Shown: positions 28,477 to 38,481, counted from the stretch's first letter. The stretch is 64,000 nucleotides of DNA from Acidomonas methanolica (GCF_004346035.1 NZ_SLZN01000001.1:310001-374000); one strand, 5' to 3'. Notes: a model not told the origin generated them from the letters alone. A program made the numbers and translations.

Positions 28477-29670
28477 TCACCAAAAAGCTCCGTCCAGCGC
28501 CGCTGCCGGAGGTGAAAAAACGAAGCGCGGCTCGTCATCCTTTCCCGACGGTCGCCGGAATTCATCCCCGCACTCCAGTACCGGCAGGCTCCGCCGCACC
28601 ACGGCAGGCGTGTCCTGTCCCGTCAGCCGATATCCCGCCGCGGCGATCATCCAGCCGCGCGCCTGGCCGCCGGGATCGCTCAAACGCCAGCGCCCGTCCC
28701 ATAATGCCCCGTCTCGCGCAACACAGGGCTCCTGCACGGCAGAGGGTTCGCGGCACAAGATCCACCCCGCTCCCTTTCGGACCAGCATCGCGCCGCCCAG
28801 CGTCACCGGATGTGGCGCCGACACCAGTCGCACCATCACATTGAGCGGCACCGGATGTTTCCCGCTCCCGACCACACGCCAAAGCTCCGCCAGGAGATCC
28901 GCTTCAGGCAGCGCCGACGGCAGGCGAAAGAATCCCGCCGGATCGAACGCCACTGAAAGCGCCGCCTCCGCAAGCACCTCCCGCCGCTTATTGCGCTCCC
29001 GCCCATATCGTGCACCCAGAGCCGCCAGAGTCCTCCGTTCGGGAGGTGGAAGATCCTCACGCCACCTGACGCGCTCGAAACGCCGGTTCCGATTCGACGG
29101 GTCCTCGATCCAGTCTACTCCTGCCTTCCGCAACGTCGCACGCAATCGGTCCGGCTCGATATCCAGCAACGGCCGCAGCACACGCACGCCGCCCCGCTCG
29201 CTGAATCGCGCCATCCCCGCGAGCCCTCGCGGCCCACTGCCCGCGCGACGCCGGATCGCCACAGTTTCGATCTGGTCGGAACGATGATGCGCCAGCAACA
29301 GGTCGAGCGCCCCGAGTCGCTGACAAGCTGTCGTCAAGGCGGCATAGCGGGCCTCTCGCGCGCTTTCCTGAATGGCGCCATCCCGCCTCAGCCCCGACAA
29401 TGTCAGGACATCCGCCTTCATGCCGAAGCTCCGGACGAGGCGAGCCGTCGTGGCCGCCTCGTCCGGGGCCTCCGCGCGCAAACCATGATCGACGATCAAC
29501 GCCACCCCGCCGGAACGCCATTTGGACACCAGCAAGGCAAGGCAAAGACTATCCGCTCCGCCCGATACCGCAACCGCAACCGGATATGCCGAATCCGGTG
29601 GCGGAAACGGCCCGAATGGCCGCATCAACGCGGCAAATTCTTCCGCGCCGATTGGCGCGGCGATGCTCAA
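28477..29670 (-). CDS. tilS: tRNA(Ile)-lysidine synthase
   Basis: Modifies C34 of the tRNA-Ile with CAU anticodon to lysidine so that it reads AUA; an essential function. The 397-residue protein has the PP-loop VAVSGGADSLCLALLVSKW near residue 30, then VDHGLRAEAPDEA and LLLAHHRSDQIETVAIRR (the conserved HHxxDQ-ET signature). The C-terminal half is less conserved. It overlaps the cpoB start region's stop side by four bases, so it is coupled to the cpoB gene on the same strand. It is followed by ftsH after about 130 bases. Confidence 0.93.
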   Translation of the reverse strand: MSIAAPIGAEEFAALMRPFGPFPPPDSAYPVAVAVSGGADSLCLALLVSKWRSGGVALIVDHGLRAEAPDEAATTARLVRSFGMKADVLTLSGLRRDGAIQESAREARYAALTTACQRLGALDLLLAHHRSDQIETVAIRRRAGSGPRGLAGMARFSERGGVRVLRPLLDIEPDRLRATLRKAGVDWIEDPSNRNRRFERVRWREDLPPPERRTLAALGARYGRERNKRREVLAEAALSVAFDPAGFFRLPSALPEADLLAELWRVVGSGKHPVPLNVMVRLVSAPHPVTLGGAMLVRKGAGWILCREPSAVQEPCVARDGALWDGRWRLSDPGGQARGWMIAAAGYRLTGQDTPAVVRRSLPVLECGDEFRRPSGKDDEPRFVFSPPAAALDGAFW

Positions 29671-30509
29671 TGACAGCCGGCACGCGCCCGGAACGAGGCC
29701 GCGGCCGCCTTCACTCTCGAGGCGGGGCTGGGAAAATCAGCCTTCAATTGGTTCAACGCCTCGCAGGCGGATTTCTTGTCCCCGAGCGCCAGCATCGAAG
29801 CCGAAACCCCGAGCAACGCCTCCGGCGCGCGCGGGGAGCGCGGCAGACGCTTGTAAGCGTCATAATAGGCGAGCGCCGAATCCTGATAACGCTTCTGCCC
29901 CGCAAGAGACTGGGCCAGAAGAAACTGGGAATCCATCCTTCCCTGCTGTGTCTTCGCGGTTTTCAGCGCCTGCTGCGCATCGCTCTGCGCCGTCGCATAA
30001 TCCCCGGCGCGCAAGGCTCCCTGCCCGTCTTTCAAAAGTTCAAGCGCGGTTTTCGTCTTATCGGTCGACGGCGCGGGCGCAGACACGGGACCTGCGGCCG
30101 CCGGGGGGGAAGCGCCGCCGCCATTCTGCGCGGCGAACTGCATGTCGTCGATCTTCTTGGAGAGCGCCGCGTTCTGTGTATGGACTTCGTTCGTCAACTG
30201 GTCCAGCTCGCCGCGCATGTCCCGCACCTGGGATTCGAGCTGGCTGACGCGGTCGAGCAACTGCGCCGTCAGATCACCGTTTCCGCCGCTCCCGGACGGC
30301 GCGGGCGCTGGCGCGGCCACGGCATTGCCGCCCCCGGCCGCCTGCAACTGGCTGAGTTGCTGACTGAGCTGCTGAATCTGATTCTGCAACGCGATCCCTT
30401 CGCGGCTCGTGACCTGCGCCCGCGCCTGACTGCCCCAGCCAGCCGCGAAAACCGACATCGCCCCCGCGACGACCAGACTCCGATAACGACAGGACACCCT
30501 TCGACGCAT
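29667..30509 (-). CDS. cpoB: Tol-Pal system protein CpoB (YbgF)
   Basis: Periplasmic coordinator of the Tol-Pal machine with peptidoglycan synthesis during division. The ATG at 30509 (280 residues) has AGAGG upstream and opens a signal peptide ending in QARAQ. A coiled-coil segment follows (about 35-110, LQNQIQQLSQQLSQLQ and LLDRVSQLESQVRDMRGEL), then a Pro/Ala linker. The C-terminal TPR-like domain contains AGDYATAQSDAQQAL and QKRYQDSALAYYDAYK. The order pal-cpoB is conserved across proteobacteria. A terminator hairpin stands between pal and this gene. Confidence 0.92.
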   Translation of the reverse strand: MRRRVSCRYRSLVVAGAMSVFAAGWGSQARAQVTSREGIALQNQIQQLSQQLSQLQAAGGGNAVAAPAPAPSGSGGNGDLTAQLLDRVSQLESQVRDMRGELDQLTNEVHTQNAALSKKIDDMQFAAQNGGGASPPAAAGPVSAPAPSTDKTKTALELLKDGQGALRAGDYATAQSDAQQALKTAKTQQGRMDSQFLLAQSLAGQKRYQDSALAYYDAYKRLPRSPRAPEALLGVSASMLALGDKKSACEALNQLKADFPSPASRVKAAAASFRARAGCH

Positions 30510-30551
30510 AGCCCGACCTCTTTTCACGACGTTTCGTGAGATACGAGATAT

Positions 30552-30591
30552 CAGATAAAACAAAACCGGCCGACGCATAAGCGTCGACCGG
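30552..30591 (-). terminator. Rho-independent terminator after pal
   Basis: On the minus strand a GC-rich hairpin (bases 30591 down to 30566, stem of about ten pairs with one mismatch and a four-base loop) is followed by TTTTGTTTTATC. It lies between the pal stop (30630) and the cpoB start (30509), so cpoB must be expressed by read-through or from its own promoter. The structure has the classic form of an intrinsic terminator. Confidence 0.8.
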
Positions 30592-30629
30592 CCTCGTTCA
30601 TATCAAACCGTGTGTGACGATCTTCGGTC

Positions 30630-31109
30630 TTACTTGACCGAGGTGATCGCGTTACGGTTCTGCGCCCAGGCCTGCTCGTCATCGCCATCGGCGGTCGGGC
30701 GGTCCTTGCCGTAAGAAATGGTGCTGATACGGGAGGCAGCCACACCCTTCGCGACCAGATAGTCGCGCGCGGCATTGGCGCGACGCTGGCCGAGAGCGAT
30801 ATTGTATTCTTCCGTGCCGCGATCATCGCAGTTACCGGCGATCAGCACGCTGACCTGCGGGTATTTCGCGAGCCAGGCCGCCTGCTTGTCCAGCGTCGCC
30901 TTGGCGTCGTCGGAAAGCGTGTTTTCGTTGAACGCGAAGAACACGCGATCACCGACATTCGCCACCAGATCGGCTTCGCTGCCCGGAGCCGGACCCGTTT
31001 CCTGGGCCGTTGCACCCGTGCCCGTCGAAGCACCTGTGTTATTATTGTCGCTCGAGCATGCCGCCAGCACGAGCGCGAGACCGACTGCGCCGATAAGCTT
31101 GAAATTCAT
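30630..31109 (-). CDS. pal: Peptidoglycan-associated lipoprotein Pal
   Basis: Outer-membrane lipoprotein of 159 residues that binds peptidoglycan through an OmpA-like domain and contacts TolB and TolA. The lipobox is LVLAAC, with lipidation predicted on the cysteine. The OmpA-like domain spans about 50-158, with VLIAGNCDDRGTEEYNIALG and LGQRRANAARDYL. The ATG at 31109 has AGGG nine bases upstream; the longer frame would need a TTG at 31118. A gap of about 280 bases separates it from tolB, so it may have its own promoter. Confidence 0.96.
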   Translation of the reverse strand: MNFKLIGAVGLALVLAACSSDNNNTGASTGTGATAQETGPAPGSEADLVANVGDRVFFAFNENTLSDDAKATLDKQAAWLAKYPQVSVLIAGNCDDRGTEEYNIALGQRRANAARDYLVAKGVAASRISTISYGKDRPTADGDDEQAWAQNRNAITSVK

Positions 31110-31387
31110 CTTTGCCAACCCTGATTACAGCCCCGATCCGGAGCCAGGAAGCTAGAACCTTTTTGTTTACTGGTCGCGTCGTCGTTTTGCTTGAGCGCTC
31201 CATGAAAGGAACGCAGCACGCTTGCGAAGTGCCGAAGACCACGTCTCGCCTTACTCATTCGCAGGACCAGCGGTCAAGCGCATTGATCACTGGAATGCCC
31301 CAAATGTCCCGCTTTTCATTTCAATTTCAAAAATAGTGCTTTCCGCGCCACAGTCACGGCGTGATCATGACAAAAAAGCAACATTTT

Positions 31388-32800
31388 TCAGGTATTGAGC
31401 GGCGACCATGCCGGGTCCGATGCGCCTGTGCTCGTGCGGAGCGGACGCTCGTTGAAGCCGGTGATGTCGATCATACCGAGTCCCGACGAGAACCCCGCGC
31501 CGCCGGCCCGCGCCGCGGACTGACGGCAGAAGGCGAGCACGCGTCCGTTCGGGCAGAAACTGGGGCTGTCGATGGTGAACCCCTGGGTCAGGATACGTTC
31601 GCCGCTCCCGTCAGGCGCCATGACGCCCAGGGAGAACTGACCGCCGGAGAGGCGCACAAACGCGATCTGGTCACCGCGCGGCGACCACACCGGCGAGCCG
31701 TAACGCCCGTTCCCGTAGGAAATCCGCTGTACGCCATCGCCAGAAGCGCTCATGACGTAAAGCTGCGGACTGCCGCCCCGGTCGGAGTTGAAGACGATCC
31801 GGCTGCCGTCCGGACTGAAGCAGGGACTGGTGTCGATCGCACCCGAATTGGTGATCTGCCGCTTCGAGCCTGACGCAAGATCGAAGATGAAGATGTCGGA
31901 CCCCGCCCCGCGCGTCGCGGACAGCACGACCTGACTTCCATTCGGCGAGAAACGGGGCGCAAAGGAAATGCCCTGGAACTCGCCCAACATCCGCTGCGCG
32001 CCCGACGCCAGGTTGAACAGATAGACGCGCGGGCGGTCATTGGCATAGGAGAGGAACGCCACCTGATCCCGCACCGGGTTGAAACGCGGCGTCAGGGTCA
32101 GCCACTGGCCGGAGGTCAGGATACGCTCATTCGCCCCGTCATAATCCATGATGGCCAGGCGGGTGATCTGCCGATGACGCGGACCTGTCCGGGCGATATA
32201 GGCGATGCGCGTGTCGAAATAGCCCTTCTCGCCCAGCATCCGCTCATAGACGACGTCGCCGATGATATGGGCGATACGACGCCAGTTCGCGCTCGACGCC
32301 GTATAGGCCGTGCCCTGCAACTGCTGGCCCGTCAGCACGTCCCATAGCCGCATCTCGACGCGTACGGACCCCGACCCGGCCGCCAGGCCGGCGACGAGTG
32401 CCCGTGCGCCCTGCGCCTTGAGTGCCGCGAAATCCGGTACGCCGGTCACACCGGCCTGACCCGGCAGAACCTTGAAGAGCCCCGTCGATTCGAGGTCGGC
32501 CGCGACCACCGAGGAGATCTGATCGCCCAACCCCTCGCCGAAGCTCGGCACGACGATCGGAATCGGAGCGTTCCGCGCCTGATCGACCGTGATTTCGGCC
32601 TGTCCCTGATCGGACGGCGCCGTCTGCGCCAGGGCGCTCAGCGGCGTGGCCAGCAGACCGCCCGCCATCGCGCCGCCCAGCAGGCCGCGCCGCGACAAAC
32701 CGGCCCCCGAGAAGCCGGAAAAGGAGTCGCGCAACGCCTGCGCGGTCGAATCATCGAGAATCGGCAAATCTTCGGAACGCATCGTCGAACGCACTTTCAT
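31388..32800 (-). CDS. tolB: Tol-Pal beta-propeller protein TolB
   Basis: Periplasmic protein of 470 residues that shuttles between Pal and TolA. Mature region: N-terminal TolB domain (about 65-190) and a C-terminal six-bladed WD40-like propeller with repeated units such as FSPDGSRIVFNSDRGGSPQL and WSPRGDQIAFVRL. The leader is unusual: about 35 hydrophilic residues, then LSRRGLLGGAMAGGLLATPL, which resembles a twin-arginine signal rather than a plain Sec signal. The chosen ATG at 32800 has a weak site (CAGG); an in-frame ATG at 32782 would shorten the tail but keep the twin arginine. It starts 25 bases after tolA. Confidence 0.93.
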   Translation of the reverse strand: MKVRSTMRSEDLPILDDSTAQALRDSFSGFSGAGLSRRGLLGGAMAGGLLATPLSALAQTAPSDQGQAEITVDQARNAPIPIVVPSFGEGLGDQISSVVAADLESTGLFKVLPGQAGVTGVPDFAALKAQGARALVAGLAAGSGSVRVEMRLWDVLTGQQLQGTAYTASSANWRRIAHIIGDVVYERMLGEKGYFDTRIAYIARTGPRHRQITRLAIMDYDGANERILTSGQWLTLTPRFNPVRDQVAFLSYANDRPRVYLFNLASGAQRMLGEFQGISFAPRFSPNGSQVVLSATRGAGSDIFIFDLASGSKRQITNSGAIDTSPCFSPDGSRIVFNSDRGGSPQLYVMSASGDGVQRISYGNGRYGSPVWSPRGDQIAFVRLSGGQFSLGVMAPDGSGERILTQGFTIDSPSFCPNGRVLAFCRQSAARAGGAGFSSGLGMIDITGFNERPLRTSTGASDPAWSPLNT

Positions 32801-32825
32801 CCTGATGAAGGCAAGTATGAGCCAA

Positions 32826-33821
32826 TTATGGCCGGAATAGGAACTTCAACTCATGGGTCTGACCCAACAAGCGGGCCGGAATCGGCAGTTTCGCGCAAGC
32901 CGGGCTGAGCACCGCGTCGCGCGCGCGCTCGGCCAGCGCGCGATAGACGGGATCGCTGCTCGCCCGCGCCTGCGTATCCGGCGCGAAGCGCGCCAGGCGC
33001 GCCACGCCGGACGCATCCACCGTCACGATGAGATGCGCGCTGAAACTCGCATAGTCCCGCGCCGCCGTATCTTCCGAATAGCACCGCCGCACGGAGCCGC
33101 CGATCATCCTCTGATCCGCGGCGCTCAAGGCGCGCGTGATGTCGCCGTCCGGCACGCCGCCGCCCTTCGGCGCCCCGCCCTGGTCCGGATTGGCGCGGGC
33201 CTTCGGCGCATGGGTCTGCTTCTGATCGGCGCGGAACTTCTCCAGCGTCGCCAGCAGGGAGTGCGAATCAGGCGCTGCGTTCTTCGTCTTGTTCGGCTGC
33301 GTGATGTGCGAGAATTGCGGCGTCTCCGGAAGTTGATCCGTCTTCTGCGTCTGCGGTTCCGGCGGCGTCACGGCCTTTGACGGCGAGGGCGGCGCGGGTT
33401 TCACCGGCGCGGCCCTCAACGGCTCGGCGTTCTCGTCCATCACCTTGGGCGGCAGCTTCATCTCCGGCAGCGGCACGGGCTTGCTCTCCGCCGGTGGCGG
33501 CACGGGCGGCGGAGGCGGAGGCGGCGGAGGCGGTTCCGCCACCGGCTGCGGCAGGGGAGGCGTCGGGGAAGGCGGCGCCTCCTTCGGCACCTGAGCCGGC
33601 GCGGGGGACGGAGTCGGGGCGGGCTTTTCCGCCTTATGCGGATGCGCGGGGGGGCCCGATTTCTCGAATTCCATCTCGATCGGCGGCGATTCGGGCGGTT
33701 CAGGCGGCTTGACGGCCGGAAGCCGGATCAGCAGCCATCCCACGAACAGCACATGCGCGGCGAGCGACGCGCCAAGCGCCCGGCGGAATCGCCGTTGATC
33801 CGAAGGACGGGAACGCACCAC
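32826..33821 (-). CDS. tolA: Tol-Pal energy-transducing protein TolA
   Basis: Inner-membrane protein of 331 residues that spans the periplasm and couples proton flow through TolQ/TolR to Pal and TolB. One N-terminal membrane helix (ALGASLAAHVLFVGWLLI, about 15-35) is followed by a very Pro/Glu/Lys-rich segment with a run of about ten prolines. The C-terminal globular domain (about 235-331) ends in SPACAKLPIPARLLGQTHEL. Context (tolQ-tolR-tolA-tolB) makes the call secure although the middle domain is low-complexity. Confidence 0.93.
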   Translation of the reverse strand: MVRSRPSDQRRFRRALGASLAAHVLFVGWLLIRLPAVKPPEPPESPPIEMEFEKSGPPAHPHKAEKPAPTPSPAPAQVPKEAPPSPTPPLPQPVAEPPPPPPPPPPVPPPAESKPVPLPEMKLPPKVMDENAEPLRAAPVKPAPPSPSKAVTPPEPQTQKTDQLPETPQFSHITQPNKTKNAAPDSHSLLATLEKFRADQKQTHAPKARANPDQGGAPKGGGVPDGDITRALSAADQRMIGGSVRRCYSEDTAARDYASFSAHLIVTVDASGVARLARFAPDTQARASSDPVYRALAERARDAVLSPACAKLPIPARLLGQTHELKFLFRP

Positions 33822-33838
33822 CGCGCGAGCCCCCGGAC

Positions 33839-34279
33839 TTACTGCGGCGCCGAAGGCGGCTGCTGCGCGAGCAGCGCCACATGGGTGAACCCGCCGGAGG
33901 TGATACGCCCCATCACCTCCATGACCTCGCCGTAATTGACATGCGCGTCCGCCCGCACGAAGACCCGGTGCGCCGGATCATTCTGCGACAGCTCCCGGAG
34001 CTTGTCCACGAGCTGGTCCGCCGACACCTGATCGTCGCCAAGATAGAGCGAGCCGTCCGCCTTCATCGACACGGTGATCGGCTTCGTATCCGCGTTCAGC
34101 GGGCTCGCATCCGTCTTGGGCAGATCGACATTGACCCCGCTGGTCATCATGGGTGCCGTGACCATGAAAATGATGAGCAACACGAGCATCACGTCCACCA
34201 TCGGCGTGACGTTGATCTCCGACGCCATCCGATGCCGACGACGGCCGCGCGGCGAGCCTCCTCCTGCCGACATGCCCAT
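33839..34279 (-). CDS. tolR: Tol-Pal proton-channel protein TolR
   Basis: ExbD/TolR-family protein of 146 residues. One membrane helix (about 22-42, INVTPMVDVMLVLLIIFMVT) contains the conserved aspartate needed for proton passage. The periplasmic domain continues with TSGVNVDLPKTDASP and VFVRADAHVNYGEVM, both family signatures. It starts seven bases after tolQ and is followed 17 bases later by tolA, so it belongs to the same transcript. Confidence 0.95.
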   Translation of the reverse strand: MGMSAGGGSPRGRRRHRMASEINVTPMVDVMLVLLIIFMVTAPMMTSGVNVDLPKTDASPLNADTKPITVSMKADGSLYLGDDQVSADQLVDKLRELSQNDPAHRVFVRADAHVNYGEVMEVMGRITSGGFTHVALLAQQPPSAPQ

Positions 34280-34285
34280 GGCGCT

Positions 34286-35005
34286 TCAGCTCCGCTCTTC
34301 GGACTGGCGGGACAGGATCGCGGCGAACTCGGTGCCGAAAGCCTCCAGCCGTTCCGCGAAATGATCCACCGCCGCGGAAATCACGTTATAGGCGATATAG
34401 GCCGGAATCGCCGTCACGAGGCCGATCGCAGTGGCGAACAGCGCCTCGGAGATGCCCGGCGCCACGACGGAAAGATTGGTGTTGTGCATGGCGGCGATCG
34501 CACTGAACGAGTGCATGATGCCCCAGACCGTGCCGAACAGCCCGACGAACGGCGCAACCGGGCCCACCGTCGCGAGGAACACGACGCGGCGGTTCACCCG
34601 TTCGATCTCGCGCGTGACGGTGATGTTGATCGCCCGGTCCACGCGATCCCGCACGCCGCCGCGCGCCAGATCGACGCCGGGAATCCGCGCCGAGCGGCGC
34701 CACTCGCCCATGGCCGCGCCAAACACCGCCGCCAGAGGATGAAGCGGCTTCGCGCCGTCCGAATCATAAAGATCGTCCAGACTCCCGCCGGACCAGAACC
34801 GGTCCTCGAATTCCGTCGCCTCGCGGTTGACCCGGCGGAACAGGAAAAATTTCTCCACGATCACGGCCCAGACGAAAATGCTGCACCCGACCAGTCCGAT
34901 CATCACCAACTTGACGACGATCGACGCATGAAGAAACAGCCCCAGTGGCGAAAGGCCGGCCGCGGCCACTGCCCCCAGGGCGCTTGAACTCACCGTTTGA
35001 TCCAC
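34286..35005 (-). CDS. tolQ: Tol-Pal proton-channel protein TolQ
   Basis: MotA/TolQ/ExbB-family protein with three membrane helices that forms the proton-driven motor with TolR. The GTG at 35005 (239 residues) is preferred because AGGAG stands six bases upstream. The frame opening at 35047 adds 14 hydrophilic residues with no site. Helix 1 is [20 protein letters not shown], and the later pair is in [20 protein letters not shown] and [20 protein letters not shown]. It is the first gene of tolQRAB and follows ybgC by about 115 bases. Confidence 0.95.
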   Translation of the reverse strand: MDQTVSSSALGAVAAAGLSPLGLFLHASIVVKLVMIGLVGCSIFVWAVIVEKFFLFRRVNREATEFEDRFWSGGSLDDLYDSDGAKPLHPLAAVFGAAMGEWRRSARIPGVDLARGGVRDRVDRAINITVTREIERVNRRVVFLATVGPVAPFVGLFGTVWGIMHSFSAIAAMHNTNLSVVAPGISEALFATAIGLVTAIPAYIAYNVISAAVDHFAERLEAFGTEFAAILSRQSEERS

Positions 35006-35121
35006 GCTCCGCTCCTGTCCCGAACCCTGGTGCGGGCCTCCCCGCACATCGCAAACATTCTCGACCGCTCACGCCGCGGCGCGACACTCCATCGCATTTC
35101 GCGCCGCGCCGGGGAAGATGG

Positions 35122-35547
35122 TCACGCCGTGCGACACGCCAGTTTTGTCACCAGATCGCGCCATTGCGGCGGAATCGCGGCCGGTTTCATGCTGTCGATC
35201 GCGATGGAGGTCAGCTCGATCGCGATCGTCGTGCACACGACGTTACCCCGCGTAATATTCCGGAACTGTTGCGCCAGACGGAGGCGAATCGGGGACATGT
35301 CCACCAGGCTGGTTTCGATCTCGATCTCGTCGTCGAGCCGAACGGGCGCGAGATACCGGATATCCGCATGCCGCACGACGAAGGCAAGACCCTCATCCCG
35401 CGCCAGATCGACCACCGACGCCCCGACCGACCGGATCGCCTCCGTCCGCGCCCGCTCGGCAAAGGCGAGGTAGCGCGCGTGATAGACGACGCCGCCGGCA
35501 TCCGTATCCTCGTAATAAACACGAAAGACGATGCGATGCGTCCCCAT
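35122..35547 (-). CDS. ybgC: Tol-Pal-associated acyl-CoA thioesterase YbgC
   Basis: Hotdog-fold thioesterase of 141 residues. The active-site signature is VYYEDTDAGGVVYHARYLAF, with the catalytic Asp and following His. Members hydrolyse short-chain or malonyl acyl-CoA and sit in front of tolQ in many Gram-negative bacteria, where they may link phospholipid metabolism with envelope maintenance. It lies four bases after ruvB, so the ruv and tol groups are joined in one transcript. Confidence 0.93.
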   Translation of the reverse strand: MGTHRIVFRVYYEDTDAGGVVYHARYLAFAERARTEAIRSVGASVVDLARDEGLAFVVRHADIRYLAPVRLDDEIEIETSLVDMSPIRLRLAQQFRNITRGNVVCTTIAIELTSIAIDSMKPAAIPPQWRDLVTKLACRTA

Positions 35548-35550
35548 GGG

Positions 35551-36591
35551 CTATTCCTCCTCGTCGCGGAGTTGCGACAGCAGATCCGCCTGGCTGGCGG
35601 GCGGCGCGAGGCCGAGGTGACGCCAGCCGCGCTCGCCCAGCATCCGGCCCCGCGACGTCCGCAGAACCAGCCCCTCCTGAATCAGATAGGGCTCGATCAC
35701 ATCCTCCAGCGTGTCCCGCGCCTCCGCCAGGGCGGCGGCCAGCGTCTCGACGCCCACCGGGCCGCCGTGATGATGCTCGGCGATCCGCAGGAGATAGCGC
35801 CGGTCCATCGCGTCCAGTCCGAGCGCGTCCACCTCCAGCCGCGTCAGGGCCGCGTCCGCCATCTCCCGCGAGATCGCGCGCTCAGCGGGCGCGCCGACCG
35901 ATGCGAAATCCCGCACGCGCCGCAACAGCCGCCCGGCGATGCGCGGCGTGCCGCGCGACCGGCGAGCGATCTCCTCCGCCCCCTCCGGCGTCAGGACCAT
36001 CCCCAGCTTGACCGCCCCGCGCGAGACGATCAACCGCAATTCCTCCGGCGTGTAGAACACCAGTCGCAGGGGAATCCCGAAGCGGTCCCGCAGCGGCGTC
36101 GCCAGCAGCCCGGCCCGCGTGGTCGCCGCGACCAGCGTGAACGGCGCGAGGTCGATCCGTACCGAGCGCGCCGCGGGACCTTCGCCGATGATCAGATCGA
36201 GCTGGAAATCCTCCATCGCCGGATAGAGCACCTCCTCGATCGCAGGCTGGAGACGATGGATCTCGTCGATGAACAGCACGTCGCGCGGCTGGAGATTGGT
36301 CAAAATCGCCGCCAGATCGCCCGCGCGCTGGATCACCGGCCCGGATGTGGCGCGAAATCCCACCCCAAGCTCGCGCGCCACGATCTGCGCCAGCGTCGTC
36401 TTGCCCAGACCGGGCGGCCCATGCAGCAGCACATGATCCAGCGCCTCGCCCCGCGCCCGGGCGGCCTGAATGAATATGGCGAGATTTTCCCGGCTCGCCT
36501 TCTGCCCGGTGAAATCGTCGAGCGTCTGCGGGCGCAACCCCGCCTCGGCGGCATCCTCGGACTGACGCGCCCCGTCCATCACGCCGCTCAT
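35551..36591 (-). CDS. ruvB: Holliday junction branch migration DNA helicase RuvB
   Basis: AAA+ motor (346 residues) that drives branch migration with Ruv[13 protein letters not shown] is the N-terminal signature, Walker A is [16 protein letters not shown], Walker B is [12 protein letters not shown], and the sensor 1 region is [10 protein letters not shown]. The winged-helix C-terminus contains [17 protein letters not shown]. It overlaps ruvA by four bases in the usual ruvC-ruvA-ruvB order. Confidence 0.97.
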   Translation of the reverse strand: MSGVMDGARQSEDAAEAGLRPQTLDDFTGQKASRENLAIFIQAARARGEALDHVLLHGPPGLGKTTLAQIVARELGVGFRATSGPVIQRAGDLAAILTNLQPRDVLFIDEIHRLQPAIEEVLYPAMEDFQLDLIIGEGPAARSVRIDLAPFTLVAATTRAGLLATPLRDRFGIPLRLVFYTPEELRLIVSRGAVKLGMVLTPEGAEEIARRSRGTPRIAGRLLRRVRDFASVGAPAERAISREMADAALTRLEVDALGLDAMDRRYLLRIAEHHHGGPVGVETLAAALAEARDTLEDVIEPYLIQEGLVLRTSRGRMLGERGWRHLGLAPPASQADLLSQLRDEEE

Positions 36592-37187
36592 CGCGCCAGA
36601 TCCTTCAGCGCGAGACGGATCACGGCATCGAGCGACGCGCCGTCATGCTCCGCCAGCACGCGGCTCAGCACGGGCCATGCTTCCGCCCTGCGGAATCCGA
36701 GCCCCGCCAGGGCCAGCAGCGCATCCGTCTCCACACTCGCGCCCACCGGAGCGGAAACCGGCGCCGAAACCGCGCCGCCCGGCATTTTCGCGACCTTGGA
36801 TCTGAGTTCCGTCAGAATCCGCTCCGCCAGCCGCGCGCCGACGCCCTGCGCCCGCGTCAGCCCCGTCTTGTCCCCCGCGCTGAGGATCATCACCAGATCG
36901 CCCGGGCTGCACACCGAGAGAATCGCCAGCGCGACCTTCGCCCCCACCCCCTGCACCGTGGTCAGGAGCCGGAACCACTCGCGCTCCTCCCCTGTCGCGA
37001 AACCGAAAAGCTGGATCGCGTCCTCGCGCACCACGGTCTCGACCAGCACGCGCGCCGTCTCCGGCGGCGTCGGCAGGACGGAGAGCGTACGGGTCGAGGC
37101 GGATACGACATAACCGACGCCGTTGACGTCGATCAGACACCGATCCGCCTCGACCTGCCCCACGAACCCCGTCAACTGCCCGATCAT
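36588..37187 (-). CDS. ruvA: Holliday junction DNA-binding protein RuvA
   Basis: Tetrameric junction-binding subunit of 199 residues. Domain I (about 1-62) begins [20 protein letters not shown]; helix-hairpin-helix motifs occur in [19 protein letters not shown] and [16 protein letters not shown]. The acidic/Ala-rich linker [15 protein letters not shown] precedes domain III (about 155-199), which contacts RuvB. Four-base overlaps on both sides with ruvC and ruvB show translational coupling. Confidence 0.96.
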   Translation of the reverse strand: MIGQLTGFVGQVEADRCLIDVNGVGYVVSASTRTLSVLPTPPETARVLVETVVREDAIQLFGFATGEEREWFRLLTTVQGVGAKVALAILSVCSPGDLVMILSAGDKTGLTRAQGVGARLAERILTELRSKVAKMPGGAVSAPVSAPVGASVETDALLALAGLGFRRAEAWPVLSRVLAEHDGASLDAVIRLALKDLAR

Positions 37188-37690
37188 GCCATCCGCCGCC
37201 CCTGCGCCACATGCGCCGCCGTCGCGCGATGATGCGCGTGACAGATCGCCACCGCCAGAGCATCCGATGCGTCCGCCCGACGAATCGACGCCCCCGGCAG
37301 CAGCCGGCGGACCATCATCTCGACCTGATCCTTCGTCGCCGCCCCGGTTCCGACCACCGCGCGCTTGACCGCCATCGCGCCATATTCGGCCACCGGCAGC
37401 CCCGCCAGCGCGGGCGCCAGCAGCGCCACGCCGCGCGCATAACCGAGCTTCAGCGTCGACGCCCCGTTCCGGTTGACGTAAGTCTCCTCGACCGCCGCCT
37501 CCGCGGGCCGATGCGTCTCGATCAGGGCGATCAGCCCGTCATGCAGCACGCGCAGACGATTCGGCACGGGCGCGTCGCCCTCCGTCGCGAGAACGCCGTC
37601 CGCGACATGACGGAGCCTGTTGCCGTCCACCTCGATCACCCCCCAGCCGGTGAAGCGCAGGCCGGGATCGATGCCGAGGAGCCGGATCAA
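37184..37690 (-). CDS. ruvC: Crossover junction endodeoxyribonuclease RuvC
   Basis: Holliday junction resolvase of 168 residues. The four acidic catalytic positions are visible: Asp in [15 protein letters not shown], Glu in [11 protein letters not shown], and the two aspartates in [39 protein letters not shown] is the conserved DNA-contact region. It overlaps yebC upstream and ruvA downstream by four bases each. Confidence 0.97.
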   Translation of the reverse strand: MIRLLGIDPGLRFTGWGVIEVDGNRLRHVADGVLATEGDAPVPNRLRVLHDGLIALIETHRPAEAAVEETYVNRNGASTLKLGYARGVALLAPALAGLPVAEYGAMAVKRAVVGTGAATKDQVEMMVRRLLPGASIRRADASDALAVAICHAHHRATAAHVAQGRRMA

Positions 37691-38436
37691 GCAGCGAGGG
37701 CCTGCGCCACGTCGTCGGGCAGGTCGAAATTCGCATAGACCGCCTGCACGTCGTCATTCTCTTCCAGAACGTCGATGAGCTTGAGCACCGCGCGCGCCTT
37801 CTCCTCGTCCAGCACCGTCGTCGTCTCCGGCCGCCATTCGATCCGCGCCGATCGCGGCTCGCCGAACCGCGCCTCCAGCGCATCCCGCACGGTGAAGAAC
37901 GATTCCATCGCGCAGGTGATCTCGTGACTCTCCGCGTCGGAGGCGACGTTCTCCGCCCCCGCCTCGATGGCCGCCTCCAGCATGTCGTCCTCGCTCCCGG
38001 CCGAGGCGGGGAAAACGATCACGCCCAGGCGCTGGAACATGAACGAGACGGAGTTCGTCTCGCCCAGCGAGCCGCCATGCTTGGAGAAGGCCGCGCGGAC
38101 GTCCGAGGCCGTGCGGTTGCGGTTATCCGTCAGCGCCTCGACGATCACCGCCACGCCCGCCGGGCCATACCCCTCGTAGCGGACCTCCACGTAATCCTCG
38201 CCTCCACCCGCGCCGATCGCCTTCTTGATGGCGCGATCGACCGTATCCTTGGGCATGTTCACCTCGCGCGCCGCCGAGAGGGCCGCCCGCAGACGGGGAT
38301 TGGAGGCCGGCTCCGGCAGGCCGGACCGCGCGGCCACGGTGATCTCCCGGATGACCTTGGCGAACTGCCTGGCGCGCCTGGCGTCCTGCGCGCCCTTGCG
38401 ATGCATGATGTTCTTGAATTGCGAATGACCGGCCAT
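37687..38436 (-). CDS. yebC: YebC/PmpR-family DNA-binding regulator / translation factor
   Basis: A 249-residue protein with the family opening [20 protein letters not shown], followed by [14 protein letters not shown] and [13 protein letters not shown]. These are standard YebC motifs. The family was described as transcriptional regulators (PmpR), and more recent work ties members to translation of proline-rich stretches; which applies here is unknown. Placement directly before ruvC is conserved in proteobacteria, and it opens the yebC-ruvCAB-ybgC-tol transcript. Confidence 0.95.
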   Translation of the reverse strand: MAGHSQFKNIMHRKGAQDARRARQFAKVIREITVAARSGLPEPASNPRLRAALSAAREVNMPKDTVDRAIKKAIGAGGGEDYVEVRYEGYGPAGVAVIVEALTDNRNRTASDVRAAFSKHGGSLGETNSVSFMFQRLGVIVFPASAGSEDDMLEAAIEAGAENVASDAESHEITCAMESFFTVRDALEARFGEPRSARIEWRPETTTVLDEEKARAVLKLIDVLEENDDVQAVYANFDLPDDVAQALAA

Positions 38437-38481
38437 GCCCGTCCTTCTCCTGTTGCGATCAAGCCCCCGCGGGGGCCGGTT

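Noticed and set aside
31110-31387. An unannotated gene between pal and tolB
   Set aside because: Short frames exist but lack ribosome-binding sites and coding composition. The space more likely holds a pal promoter.
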